Positions 36,799 to 47,484 of a stretch of 64,000 bases of DNA are shown piece by piece (position 1 is the stretch's first letter; each line of letters opens with the position of its first letter). The notes below the pieces were generated by a model. The model was not told where the DNA came from. It did no database searches and saw only the letters and a list, made by a program, of their open reading frames with translations. Origin of the DNA: Anthonomus grandis grandis (taxonomy: Eukaryota; Arthropoda; Insecta; Coleoptera; Curculionidae). A program made the position numbers and the translations under genes. The stretch is taken from assembly GCF_022605725.1 (NCBI RefSeq), contig NC_065547.1, positions 23,787,167-23,851,166 on the forward strand. Reading direction: 5' to 3'.

Positions 36799-36849
36799 GA
36801 GTCTGATGATGGCAAGAACACTTGCAACACCAGAACAAATGCATCACTC
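36799..36849 (+). ncRNA. decayed hammerhead motif, right Penelope arm
   Basis: GAGT, CTGATGA, then a clear stem II (GCAAG, AACA loop, CTTGC). A short insertion and a damaged GAAA (reads ACAAA) follow, then TGCA, TC, ACTC. It corresponds position by position with the minus-strand motif at 35140-35178. It keeps stem II but has lost part of the catalytic core, whereas the other arm shows the reverse. Confidence 0.5.
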
Positions 36850-37115
36850 CTGAAATTAGAGGATTAGCATTTTATTTGTGGATAAAAGACTTTCCCTACT
36901 AACTTTTCAATGTGTTCAAAGTATTATATACAAAACTAAGTCCCTCGACTAAGCTGACTTCACTGGAAATGCGATTTCATCTCGACAGGTTAAATAATGT
37001 TAGTAAATATATCTTTTTAAGGCTAGGATATTTATTGCCGAGATGTTGGCATAACATATTTTGAACATCCTCCACATTGACATTTTGAACTGAACAAGAA
37101 ATGTACAATATTATA

Positions 37116-38458
37116 TAGTGATTCGGGGGGAACGCACCAAACTTCAGGTGAGTATTGTACCGGAGAAAATAAATTAAAAAACCCATATGTTCTAATGCCA
37201 CTCTCATTTGTTTTCCAAATATAGAGTAATTACAAACAAACAAAATTTCCTGTATTACCATGGTTTTAATTGTAGCGCTATTTTCTCTAAATACATTCTC
37301 CTTCGTCTACGAAGGATTCTTGTTGCTTCTTTAAGGGATTTATGTCTTTCTTTGACATTTCTAATGCATCGAATTAGAGCCTCCTTAGTATTGACTTTCA
37401 CTTTGTACACCTCATTTTTAAACCAGCCTCACAAACAATAGTCCAGTGGTGTGAGGTCTGGAGATCTTGGAGGGCAACTAATAACTCGAATCGACCACCG
37501 AAACTCTTCGTGTAAATATTCCTTGACCTAATGAGCAAAATGTGCGGGAGCTCAATCATACTGATAATGTATTAGGTTTGCATTCTGATGTTTAGAAGAA
37601 CTTCGTCTAATAATGCTTTTAACTTATTTCGCAAAAAACATAAGTAGTTCTCTCCTGTAAGACGATTTTCTGAAGTATGTCGCCCTAATAAATAATTATC
37701 GACTATATCACGCCACACGTTTACTGAAAATTGGTTTCGACTGTTGCATTTGGATTTTCTTCTGACCATACATGAGAGTTGTTAGTATTATTGGTTCCAG
37801 CACGAATGAGTGTTACTTCATCAGTAACAATTATGCTCGATACAATAACATAAAATTGTATATGCCTTACATAATCTTCCGGTTGTAGGTGCTGTACAAG
37901 GTGGTGTAGGCGTTGCTCGTGGATTGATTATTCTTTTTTGTAGAATGACCAATTGATTAGCAATTTTTGTGACCTGGTCGTTGCGTCATCTTTCACCAAA
38001 TTTAGAATATTTTCTACTTTTTCTTTGTCGAGTGGCTTGTTCGGATGTTATGTTGGTATTGAGCAGAGTTCTGGTCTCGCAAAGTCGGTTACAAATTCTG
38101 ATAAATAATTTTTTTTCCGGATTTTTCCAGTGTGGCAATCGTCGATTTTATTCTTGAACATTAGCTGTAGTATTCTCATTATCTCATTACAAAAGAAGTG
38201 AATAAAAACCATATTTACATATTCTAAATTTGAATAGATATGTGGCATTTTATACGACTTTAATCGTACAAACTCGAAAATAAACGCATCAAACACAGTG
38301 ACACTAACCCATGTCAGCATAAAATGGCCCAAAAAATTGGTACCTCTGCATTTGTGATAAAAAGCGATAAACTATTTAAATCATATTAGCTTTTTAAAAT
38401 AATTTTCCGGTGTATACTATTCACCTAGAATTTGGTGCGTTTCTCTCAACACACCCTG
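37116..38458 (-). mobile_element. mariner/IS630-type element (DUF4817 group), decayed
   Basis: The right end reads, outside in, CAGGGTGTGTTGAGAGAAAC then GCACCAAATTCTAGGTGAAT. The left end has AACGCACCAAACTTCAGGTG and both continue to an ACCGGAAAA-like block, so the termini are inverted copies. TA lies outside both ends. It contains a broken minus-strand transposase. About 1.34 kb, near full length for this group. Confidence 0.78.
37150..38248 (-). pseudogene. mariner-type transposase, decayed
   Basis: Starts MPHIYSNLEYVNMVFIHFFC at 38248 (the DUF4817-type N terminus 'MxHIYxNxEYaDMxfxyGfC'). After several shifts it gives VTDEVTLIRAGTNNTNNSHV (first catalytic block) and VWSEENPNA. The open piece NVWRDIVDNYLLGRHTSENR then LTGENYLCFLRNKLKALLDE follows. 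Next are an Ala-His-Phe-Ala block (second Asp region) and PPRSPDLTPLDYCL, stop, GWFKNEVYKVK (third Asp). Frameshifts and stops throughout. Confidence 0.8.
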
Positions 38459-39100
38459 TATTTTAAATTTTCAATGTGTGCGGTAGCAAAATTCTGTAAT
38501 CCAATAATTTTCTTTTTATGTTAATTTTTGCACCAAATCTAAATTTAACAGTTGGAGATAGATATAAAATATTTACTTAATATGATGTATGAATTGTTGC
38601 GAAGAGTTGAAAATTAAATAATACACAGAACGTTTAAAATAAAGGAGCTGCTGATTCAAAGCGATCAAATACTAATTGTTCCCAAAGCTATTTTTTACTA
38701 TTAATGTTTATTATCGAATTTATTCCATTTGGCTTATACATACTATATACTTATTCCTATTTGCTATTAATTATCTAATTACCAACCACTATCATCTAAT
38801 GAATATTAAATAAACTTGGCATCTTTTTCTGGTAATAAGTTGATTATTTCTCATATAACCTCGGTACTGCACGCCATAGAAAGTGACGGGATCTGCAGGT
38901 GATTTGTGTGCCGCAATAATTGCAGAGCGGCCAACAAGATGGTGTACAAGAAGTGTGGCGATATTAAGTGTAACTTTTGTTCAATAGCGCAGGACCGAAT
39001 TTAATAATTTAAAAAAAAAGAGTTTTTTTTTAGATTTTGATAAATGTAAGACTCTTATTATATCAATTTACTACAATATCAGAACCTCTAGTGTCATTAA
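38459..39100. other. no gene recognised
   Basis: AT-rich spacer between the mariner relic and the promoter-like segment. Confidence 0.5.
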
Positions 39101-39440
39101 TAAAACCTCTTTACATTTCCGAGCAAATGCACCGACCGGGCTCTACACTACCTGGTGCGAAAGGTGGCGGATGCTCCGATAAATGGAAAGGCACACCGCC
39201 CGACGTCTCGAAGGTTAGCAAATTTTCAGGAATAGTCAACCGAGTATATAAGGAACCGCGTCGCCGCTGAGAGTCAGTTATCAATTCAGTGACATAAATT
39301 TGGGATTATTAGCGTGATATTTAAATAATTGTAAATAAATACCGTAAAATTTATATGTCTAGTAGTCGTGAGTGATCATGTTTTCGTAATGCAAGTGTAT
39401 AAATAAATTAGTTGACTATTTTCTGACTATTATTGACTTT
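39101..39440 (+). promoter_or_regulatory. LTR-like segment with TATA box and initiator
   Basis: GC-richer DNA (39120-39240) leads to TATATAAGG at 39245 and an arthropod-type initiator TCAGT with its A at 39276. This is the usual 30-base spacing of an RNA polymerase II core promoter. AATAAA-like signals follow (near 39333 and 39401). Such TATA-Inr-AATAAA compression is typical of an insect LTR, so this is probably a solo or fragmentary LTR. No second copy frames an element, though 22 bases at 39401-39422 recur with one mismatch at 45894-45915. Confidence 0.5.
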
Positions 39441-39584
39441 CTTTTACCGGGGAAAGACGCTGCCATTTCGCAGGACTCTGTGTATAGTGGGCAAATAATG
39501 CTTCAGCAGGATTTAAAGATCAAACCCAAAAAAAAAGACTTTCTACTATTGATAAGAAGACGTAACTTTTAAATATCACCTGTT

Positions 39585-40860
39585 GTGTCCCTGGCAGGCA
39601 TACAGTTTAAATACTCTAGGGCAATTGGATATCTGGGTATCCCATTAGATTCAGGAGGTATCCCATTAGATTCAAAACTCTCCTGGTACGATTATGCAGA
39701 CATCAGAAGTAAGAAGGCCACTTACGCGTTTTGGGACTGCAAGAGGGTAGTATTAGAGGGAGTATTAGTATAGGGGCTTAGTATCACCAGGGATCTGTCA
39801 TCTAAGATCTTTCACTGAATCTACTCGTCTATTGTCAAACCTCTTCTCACATTGAAAATTATTTGAAAGGGTTTTCGGATCTATACGGAAGGCAGAAAGG
39901 AATAGCATGTATTCAATCGGCTAAATAAAAGACTTCAATACTTTGCTAAACAGAAACTATCTGGTATACAGATGGCTTTATAATGAACAAGCTGGTACAG
40001 GGATCTGCGGTGGAACGCCATATACCAGCAGGGCATACTTGCAGGGAATCATGCTACAATCCTTACAGCTAACTGAATCCTATCCTACAGCTGGAATCCT
40101 TGCTGTATCAAAATGCAAAGAGAAAACCCTAAATTGTGAACACCGCAATATAGTAGTAACAATATTTTCATACAGCAGAGCTAACTTTAAGGCTATAACG
40201 ACCAAAAAAAAAGAGCTGCAAGGTCGTATTAGAGTGTGTAAAAGTCCTGAAGGAACTGATGACGGTAGACTGCAGACTTCTTGTCTGGGTGCGAGGAAGC
40301 GTAGTCCCTTGCTAGACTGGGATCTGTGAAGCGGTGGATATGCTTTAAACATATAACCGGTATAGCCAAATGTAAATCTGTTACATCAAATGAAAGTCAT
40401 CTGGATAAGTGAACCCTCCAGAGATGGACGGAAGCACCTAAAATGAGAGAGAAAGGATAAGGCACACATAGATGGAGTCTTTATCTGTCGACCAGACAAC
40501 TATTGTGCTTAAAAAGACGCGAAATGCGGCTGGTAACCGGTTTTTTTACCAGACACTGACATTTAGGACGTGATCTGCACACCGTAGGTATTGCGGAAAA
40601 CCCGGAATGCCATGAAAATATCTGGGCTACACCTACGGTTTATGGAGCGATATTAAGTCTTTCAAAACAGAGTGACTCACAAGACTTACTATCTGTCCCA
40701 CACTTTTTCAAGGCTATTGGCCTTTAATAAAAAAATCTAATAATGAAAAGCGACGGCTCCACGAGAGATTAGAGTATCTATACGCATAACAGGCCCTTTG
40801 GCTGCTCACTATTTTACAACTTAATTCAATTCAATTTAATTCAACCTTTTTAAGTTCATC
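39585..40860 (+). pseudogene. R1/I-like LINE: RT thumb, RNase H and C terminus, decayed
   Basis: The sequence opens with the RT thumb (YLGI, then LDSKLSWYDYADIRSKKATY and AFWDCKR). It passes to RNase H: YTDGFI near 39965, GTGICGGTPYTSRAYLQG, and VVLECVKVLKEL with LLVWVRGS (the WVPGHSG region). It then reaches a C-terminal Cys-containing segment (RHLHTVGIAENPECHE-like, about 40575-40615). This order, with an RNase H domain after the RT, is that of R1/I/LOA-type LINEs. Many stops and frameshifts. It ends in a TTAATTCAA-type simple repeat near 40820-40855. Confidence 0.75.
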
Positions 40861-41639
40861 GTCCACAAATCATCGTATCAGTGCCATATCTCAATTAATA
40901 GGCAGTTGTTGCCAAAGGTTCACATGCTGCATCAATACTGCAGAACAAGCAATTTTGTATAACAGATGTTAGGTGTTTCAACCGTGGAAAAAATGGAGAT
41001 GTTGCTTCATTCAATCACTGGTACGAAGAAATCTCTATTGAAGAGGTTACTTGATGCCATGCAGTATACAACTTGTCATCTAGCGGGAGACATTGAACTA
41101 GTGATTAGCGTATGAGTTAGTTCTCTCCTTTTAGTAAGTAAGTGTTGCTTTTTATAACCTAGAATAGTCGTGTTTTGAACGTTAACTACGTTATGGACTT
41201 CAGTTTATAAAACACGCTGTAAAACTAGTCGAACGCTTGTCAATTTAAAGTGAAAAGTACTTATAGATTATTGACTTTAATTTACATTAATATTACTAAA
41301 TATATCATGAACTCGCAGAGATGATTAGCAAGGGCTTTATTTTAGTTATATATTGTATGTTATAGACACATGCTTTATAATATAATAGTATTTGAAGGCT
41401 GTTTAATCTTTTTTCGCATTTTAATGGGGCAGTTAATAATTAGGAATCTTTTCTTAACTAATAAGTAATTAATTAGTTAAATGCTATGGGCAAACGTAAT
41501 ACTTAAATGTCTGCACTGAAATTCAAAACCAAAAACCAAATTCTTGAACACACCTGTAACCTCTTGGTCCTCATAAAATGTTTTTTCCTCATGTAAAAAT
41601 TTTCAAAAATGTCCTCATGAAAAAACGTACGTCAAGTTC
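40861..41639. other. no gene recognised
   Basis: AT-rich spacer. CTCATGAAAAAACGTACGTC at 41609-41628 resembles the 3' half of a hammerhead, but no stem II or CTGATGA is present. Confidence 0.45.
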
Positions 41640-41790
41640 AGTCTATTCGAAATAACGGTAACGCCTCTCTTCCAAATGAGATGTTCCTTGCTGACTCTGG
41701 TTTTTTTATCGCCGAACTGTTTGCTATTTACTTTTCCTCTGTTTATAAATTTGGCATTGCGAATATGGATGCTTTAAATAGTCATTATTA
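41640..41790 (+). pseudogene. Jockey-like LINE scrap
   Basis: Open piece NGNASLPNEMFLADSGFF then IAELFAIYFSSVYKF. It matches the segment before the RT of Jockey-type LINEs, where an 'IP..m...' stretch is followed by 'FaxyFxsvY'. Only this short piece remains. Confidence 0.45.
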
Positions 41791-41879
41791 TTATTAAGTA
41801 TTAGAATCTCCATAAATCTGAATAGTCCGCATTCTCCGTGGAGAAGAAGCTGTACCTCATTTGATTAACAACAGATTAT

Positions 41880-43570
41880 TACTAATAACTTGACCTGAAC
41901 TGAAGCAGACAAGGGCAACTGTCTTGCGATCTTGGACAGAGTTCAATATGTTAAAAAAGTTGAAACCTTTTTGTCCACAGATAATTTTTCTGTTGTTAAC
42001 CTCTGTCCTACTGACAAATTTTTGGTTAAATTCAAAAATACATTAAAACATTAAATGCAACTTTAGAATATTTTAACACACATAAATTTAAACTCATACC
42101 TATCAATCCATCGATCCCTTTGTTGTACAGCTTGCCCAAGATCCACAAGCATGATATGCCTATTCGTCCAGTGGTTTCTTATTGTGGCTCTCCATGTGAC
42201 AAGCTGAGTTCTTGGCTCAACCACACCTTACTTTACCTCACTTAGTATAAAAGTTTATTTTCTATAAAAAATTCCACTCAACTAGCTCAAGAGTCGAAAG
42301 ATATCATTCTACTTGATTCATTCTTTCTAGTATCTTTTGATGTTTCTAACCTCTTCCCTAGCATTCCTCCTGAGGACTGTTTACCTTTAGTTTCAGACTT
42401 ACTTAAAAAAAAACAGATCTTGAGAAATTCCATATTGATAACCTTTGTGTTTTGGTTGACTTAGTTTTACAATATTTTTTTTTTCAATTTAACTATAAAT
42501 ACTACAAACAAAACTCAGGTGTTGCAATGGGTTCTAGCCTGTCCCCTCTTTTAGCTGAATTGTTTATGTCAGACTTGGAAAAAATAAAATAAAAAATAGT
42601 CCCCTCTTTTAACACATTTTCTTTATCAAACGATATGTGGATGATATTTTTGCCATTTTTTACGACCCTCCGACCTTCAAAATTTTATCACGTTCTTAAA
42701 CTCTTTACACTCATACATTCATTTTACTTTTGAAATTGAAACCAACGAATCTTTAGCATTTTTAGATCTTAAACTAACACGTATAAACAATAAGATCAAA
42801 TTTTCAATATTCCGTAAGCCTACATCCACCGACAGTACCATCCCTTATAACTCAAATCACCCTAATAGCCAGAAATTCGTAGCTTTCCATTTCCACTTTT
42901 CTCGATTCCCCTAGATAAAGCTGACTTCAACATAGAGTTAAATATTATAAAACAAATAGCTTCTAATAACCACTTTCCCTTAAAATTAATCAATAAAATT
43001 AATTTCAAACGTTTAAATAAAAATCTGATAAACAACCAGACGATCAAAAATATTGTCCAATCCCCTTTTGGGGTACGATTTCATACCACATCAAAAACAT
43101 ATTTAATTCACATAACATCAATACTAGCTTTCAAACTAAACATATATTAACATCGTTTGTTATCAACTGTAAGGACAAAATCTCGCCAGAACAAAAATCA
43201 GATGGGGTGAGAATTGCAATGCATTTTAAATGGGGTAGACCGGTAGAAGGTTTTCTACACGTAATGAATATTGTAGAGGGATTGAAAAGAGCAAGAACCG
43301 AAATATTTGCCCTACAAGCATCAAATCTAACTTTGCAAGACATGTTTATACTAACAACCACAGTTTTAATCCAGCTAGTGACTTAAAGCTTTTACATTTC
43401 TGCCGGAAAAGCAATAAACTTGATCTGTTGGAAATACTCGAAATAAATAAAGCTACACAAAACAACCACCATTACTGTGTTAATGATCAAGTACATCATT
43501 CTTGTACTCACTTTTTTAACTCACTGTGTCTTAACTCTTCATAGTCTCTTAATACATCGTTCTTACCCTT
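41880..43570 (+). pseudogene. Penelope-like element: reverse transcriptase plus GIY-YIG
   Basis: Pieces in order: KADKGNCLAILDRVQYVKKV (RT1), LYSLPKIHKHDMPIRPVVSY (RT2), VSFDVSNLFPSIPPEDCL (catalytic Asp), GVAMGSSLSPLLAELFMSDL (RT4), and RYVDDIFAI (catalytic YVDD) near 42632. The connection ALDLKLTR-like region carries IFRKPTSTDSTIPYNSNHP. A GIY-YIG part (KDKISPEQKS, HVYTNNHSFNPASDLKLLHF, LDLLEILEINKATQ) ends at about 43540. The pieces lie in several frames, so it is dead. It is a different family from the dimer at 35-37 kb. Confidence 0.85.
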
Positions 43571-45039
43571 TACAATTTCTTTTATATAGTTATTGTTGCT
43601 TTCCCTCTTCACAACGTACGAATCATTATGTTAGCCGCGCCATCTAATACGTTCTCTAGGAACCTTCTGCTTTCCTCTTGCTTTTACCAAAAAATTGTAG
43701 TAACACACCATCAGGTACCATGGTACTTTTAGAACTTCTCCCATAGATGTCACCTACGTTTGAGTTTAGAATATATATATTTTTTAGCATACTATTCGGT
43801 GCTTCTAAAGAACAAAATGTAAATAAACAAAATAAAAAAAAAAAATAAAATAAAAAAACCAATAATAATAAATAGAGGGTCTTTTGACATGGAATTAAAC
43901 CCTGCCTCATATTAATGTTTTAAGTTTTTTCTGTGTCTGTTTGTCTTTTGTTCGGAACTATTTCTTTTTAGTACCCCCTAACGATGGACACCACTGCATC
44001 TCAAACATGTAGGGAATTTTAAATAACTAAATGTTTAATAAATAAGTAGAGGGAGACTGCAGGATTTTCATTTTACCTTAACCTACGACTCCACTGCAAG
44101 TATGGACTATTTCTTCACTATTAAAATAATGTTAAAATTGTTTTAACTACATCTTTATAACAGTTTTAAACAGTCGTTATAATTTGGTAGTTTTTTTAAA
44201 CAACTGGAAATTAACCCAGAGTTTCCAAATCTATATAAATGTCTAAATTTCACCCTATATTTGCTATGATGATTTTGCTTGATGTTAAAAAAATTCCATG
44301 CAGCCTAATATAATTAGATGCTGTTTTATGAAACTTAAAAAACAAATTAAGTTTTCTGGTCACCAATAACATTGTAGCAAGTCGAGTCAAGAACCCGGGT
44401 ATTTCTTTAGACCCTAAGTCTAATTCATCTTACTACTGAGATAAAATAATCTATAAGGAAAATATCCTCTAGGGCTTCGTAAAACGAATATGCAGAGATT
44501 TTACGCCAATTGCAATATTAAAATCAGTATATGATATAAGTACGAGTTCGATTCAAATCTTGAATTTTCCAATATACCTTGATCGCTCAGCTATTAAAAT
44601 AATGTTGATCCCATTGAAAAAATGTGAGCTTAAATTTAGTAAAGTAAAAAAATTGTATAAGGTAGAAACTATTTAAATGTGTTATAGTTATCAGAGTGTG
44701 TGTAGATGTTTTTTTTCCTCTCAAGCCACGGATAGCACCCGATATGTGCATAATCCTTAACTTATTTAGATTTATCTTTGCTGTTGGAGTACTACGTGAA
44801 TGCTCCCAGAGAGGCAAGACTCCTGCCTCTTCCCCTTCACTGTGGAACATAGTGATGAATGGTTTGTCTTAGAACTTAAGGGAACTAAACATAGATAAGA
44901 TATTCAAATAACTTGGTTATTATAGACCAATGCTATTTTTAAATAATAGTCAAAGACATACTACAATTAATCTTAAATGTTATCAAAAAATGGACAGAAA
45001 AACAGAGTTTAAAACATCAGTCATTTTAAGTTGACAATA
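43571..45039. other. no gene recognised
   Basis: AT-rich. The start may include the 3' tail of the Penelope-like element. The minus-strand open frame at 44587-44850 has no secure family match. Confidence 0.45.
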
Positions 45040-45860
45040 GTCCATTTACTTAGTTAGGAAGGAAGTTAGACACTTGCGGGTAACTCTGGAATCTAACTTA
45101 AGCTGTAACCAATTGGTTAAATCAATTAAACATTCAGAAATCACTGATACGTGACTTACAAACCGAGATGTACTTCTAATTTTTGCTACCCATTTTAACG
45201 CTACGTATGCAGCTCTGGGTATGATGGCGAAAGACAATCTAAATTACAGTGAGACAGAATACTAGCTATAAATAGACCATCTAGAAAATTACGCTTAAAG
45301 TGCAAGAAGGCTCTTCTGGACATACCGCCGCTTTATTTCATTGTTAAAGAGTAGGCCAGACTTAGATTACAGCGGATGAGATGTAACACAGCAGTCAACT
45401 CGATTTAACAGAATATCAAAGAATCCGGATCACATTATTTCCAGATTTGATAACTTTCTATGATTTCCATCCATAAAAACCTTTAAAGTTGCATATCCAA
45501 GCAGAGAAGAGTGGATCCAAGTAAAGAAGATGGATTTTCAGGACTGGAACTTTTAGAGAAAACCAAGGGAAAAGATATTCCATCAGAATTAATTTAGAAA
45601 ATCTTGACTTTTCAGATAAAAATCTGTAGAATATTCGAATTAAAAAATATATAATATGCTAAAGATATCAGAGATTGCCAGGGCTGTCTGGCAGTATGGT
45701 CTTTAGATTACATCGAAGCTGGAATGGAACTAAAGAAGATGGAAAATAGTAAAAATATAAATCGTATGAAGGTACTGAGAGGCAGTGGTACCAGCACACA
45801 GCGGTACTAGAAAATGAGAAAGCGGATAAACTTACTAAAAGAGTTTTTTTAGTCAATTTA
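45040..45860 (+). pseudogene. R1/I-like LINE: thumb and RNase H fossil
   Basis: KALLDIPPLYFIVKE (45305-45350) matches the 'aLxvLLxlPPLdlfv' segment after the RT of R1-like elements. VAYPSREEWIQVKKMDFQDW (near 45490) resembles the RNase H lead-in. PAHSGTRK, stop, EKADKLTKRV (45785-45850) is the RNase H 'pgHSGixGNExADxLakxg' motif. Stops and frameshifts throughout. It resembles the remnant at 39585-40860 but covers a partly different region. Confidence 0.62.
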
Positions 45861-46383
45861 GTCTTAAGTAATCGTGGTTGGTGTGTACGTGTAAAATAAA
45901 TCAGTTGACTATTTTGTGCAACAAGTGTTTTAACTCACTCCTTAACGAACAGTAAAAATGCTACTATATTAAAAACAAAACTTCATATATGGAAAAGAAA
46001 CTGTTTAACCAAAGCGTCCTGAGGCATGTTTTTGTCTGAGTCCGAATCTTCAGACAAATCTGATTGAGACTCGATCTTCAGTTCGTTATCCTGGACAGGC
46101 AAATAAGTTTTGTTAAGCTGCGTCCACACCAAGCCGACACTGTCGATCGACTATGTCTATCGACATTGTTGATCAACAAGCGACAAAAACTGCATCTGTC
46201 CACACCAGAGTCGACACAAATGTTTGTCGATCAGTCAAATCAACATGTCCTACGAAGAAGTACAATTATAACCTTAAAATTATTGTTTATTTATGTACTG
46301 TGAAGTGTGTGGATGGCTTCTAAAGGTCTTTTATTGTTTTATGTAAGTTTTTAGTTTTTTGTTTAAGTAATATTTTTATTTTA

Positions 46384-46423
46384 GGCCTGATGATGCTCTA
46401 ACTAGAGCGAAACACGTGTAGCC
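46384..46423 (+). ncRNA. hammerhead ribozyme, Penelope/retrozyme type
   Basis: All elements in order: GGC (stem I), CTGATGA core, one unpaired T, stem II GCTCT-AACT-AGAGC with perfect pairing, GAAA core, self-complementary stem III CAC/GTG with no loop, TA cleavage dinucleotide, GCC closing stem I. This is the compact form known from Penelope-like elements and retrozymes, thought to work as a dimer because stem III is so short. It lies inside the Harbinger 5' region, upstream of the transposase ATG. A partial second copy lies at 49848-49930. Confidence 0.78.
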
Positions 46424-46509
46424 CGTTTTATTACATGTTGTGAGACCGTGACTTTGTGTTTTTTTTCTTTGTTTTTCGTCAATTTTGTATGTTGGTCTCT
46501 TCGAGAATA

Positions 46510-47484
46510 ATGGATGAGATTTTTGGATTTAAAAAAGATGACATAAACATATTAAGCCTTGAATACAGGTGCAATGGTGGTTTTAGAATTTGTTTTCGAA
46601 TGTCGGAAGGTGAATTTGAATATTTATTACTAAAAATCGGGCCAAAAATTAGTTAAAGAAGATACCAATTATAGACCTGCCATTCCCATAAAGGGGCGTC
46701 TTGCTGTAACGTTACGATTTTTATCAACTGGAGATTCGTACCACTCACTAATGTATCTTTTCAAAATTTCAAAACAAGCAATTCCACAATTGTTGTGAAG
46801 GTGTGCGATGCCCTTATTGATGTATTACAAGACTATATTAAGGTAAGCACTTTATTTATTAAGATTTAGCGAGATTTATATAAATATGAAATTGTTCTCC
46901 AGTATTTAAAATGGCATCTTGAGTATTCTCATGCTCATCAGCAGTATTATCCACATCGTTGGCATCTTTCACTGCACCCACCCCTAATGAAACCTGTAAT
47001 GGAAAGATTTTTTATTTTACTTCTGTTGGTACTATTGCTATTATGAAGTTTAAAAAATAAAATATATATATTTTTTTAATTTCAGATGCCTAAAAATGAA
47101 GCAGAATGGAAATCCGTTGCCGAGGACTATTAGAGTCGTTGGAACTTTCCAAACTGCGCCGGAGCTATGGATGGAAAACACATATCGTTGCAGGCTCCAA
47201 TAAACAGCGGCAGTGAATTCTTCAATTACAAAGGATTTTTTAGTATTGTTTTGTTCGCCGTAGCCGACGCAAACTACAATTTTATTTATGCTAATGTTGG
47301 ATGCCAAGGGCGCATTTCCGATGGAGGCGTGTTTAGTAGTACTATGTTTAATAAGCTTCTAAAGGACAATACAATGCATTTACCTGAAGAAAATCAACTT
47401 CCAAATAGTGATCTAAAAAGCCCATATGTTTGCCCATATGCGAAAACACACGGCCACGATGTCAACAAGGCAAGACGTCACTGA
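46510..47484 (+). pseudogene. Harbinger transposase (HARBI1-like), two exons, broken
   Basis: Exon 1 is 46510-46842. It begins MDEIFGFKKDD and runs to GEFEYLLLKIGPKI, a frameshift near 46645, then KEDTNYRPAIPIKGRLAVTL and RFLSTGDSYHSLMYLFKISK. This is the helical N-terminal region of HARBI1-like nucleases. Donor AAG-GTAAGC, acceptor TTTTAATTTCAG. Exon 2 from 47086 reads MPKNEAEWKSVAEDY, stop (TAG for Trp), SRWNFPNCAGAMDGKHI (first catalytic Asp), then QGRISDGGVFSSTMFNKLL (second Asp). It ends at 47484 after NKARRH. The third acidic residue (the usual 'GDEAF' block) is missing, removed by deletion. Confidence 0.9.
46859..46993 (-). pseudogene. antisense terminal exon inside the Harbinger intron
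   Basis: On the minus strand an acceptor (TTTCCATTACAG) is followed by 44 open codons starting VSLGVGAVKDANDVDNTADE and ending YINLAKS at a TAA (46859-46861). AATAAA follows at once. Harbinger elements carry a second gene (a Myb/MADF-like DNA-binding partner), which may be on the opposite strand. This looks like its last exon, left after deletion. The identity is inferred from position only, since no Myb motif is present. Confidence 0.42.

Larger units (their letters stand above)
35071..36909. mobile_element. inverted dimer of Penelope-like element 3' ends
   Basis: Two copies of the 3' part of the same Penelope-like element lie in opposite orientation with their 3' ends outward. The left copy reads on minus (35882 down to about 35081) and the right copy on plus (about 36088 to 36909). 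Both outer ends carry CCCTACTAACTTTTCAA in transcript sense. The arms are about 800 bases with roughly 205 bases between them. Each holds a GIY-YIG endonuclease piece and a hammerhead-like motif. No reverse transcriptase is included, so both copies are 5' truncated. Confidence 0.85.

Noticed and set aside
41609..41628. GAAAA followed by self-complementary ACGTACGT and C, like a hammerhead 3' half
   Set aside because: No CTGATGA strand, stem II or closing stem I upstream.
44587..44850. Minus-strand open frame with a KLRIMHISGAIRGLRG stretch that hints at a LINE thumb
   Set aside because: The similarity is short and the neighbouring sequence does not continue it.
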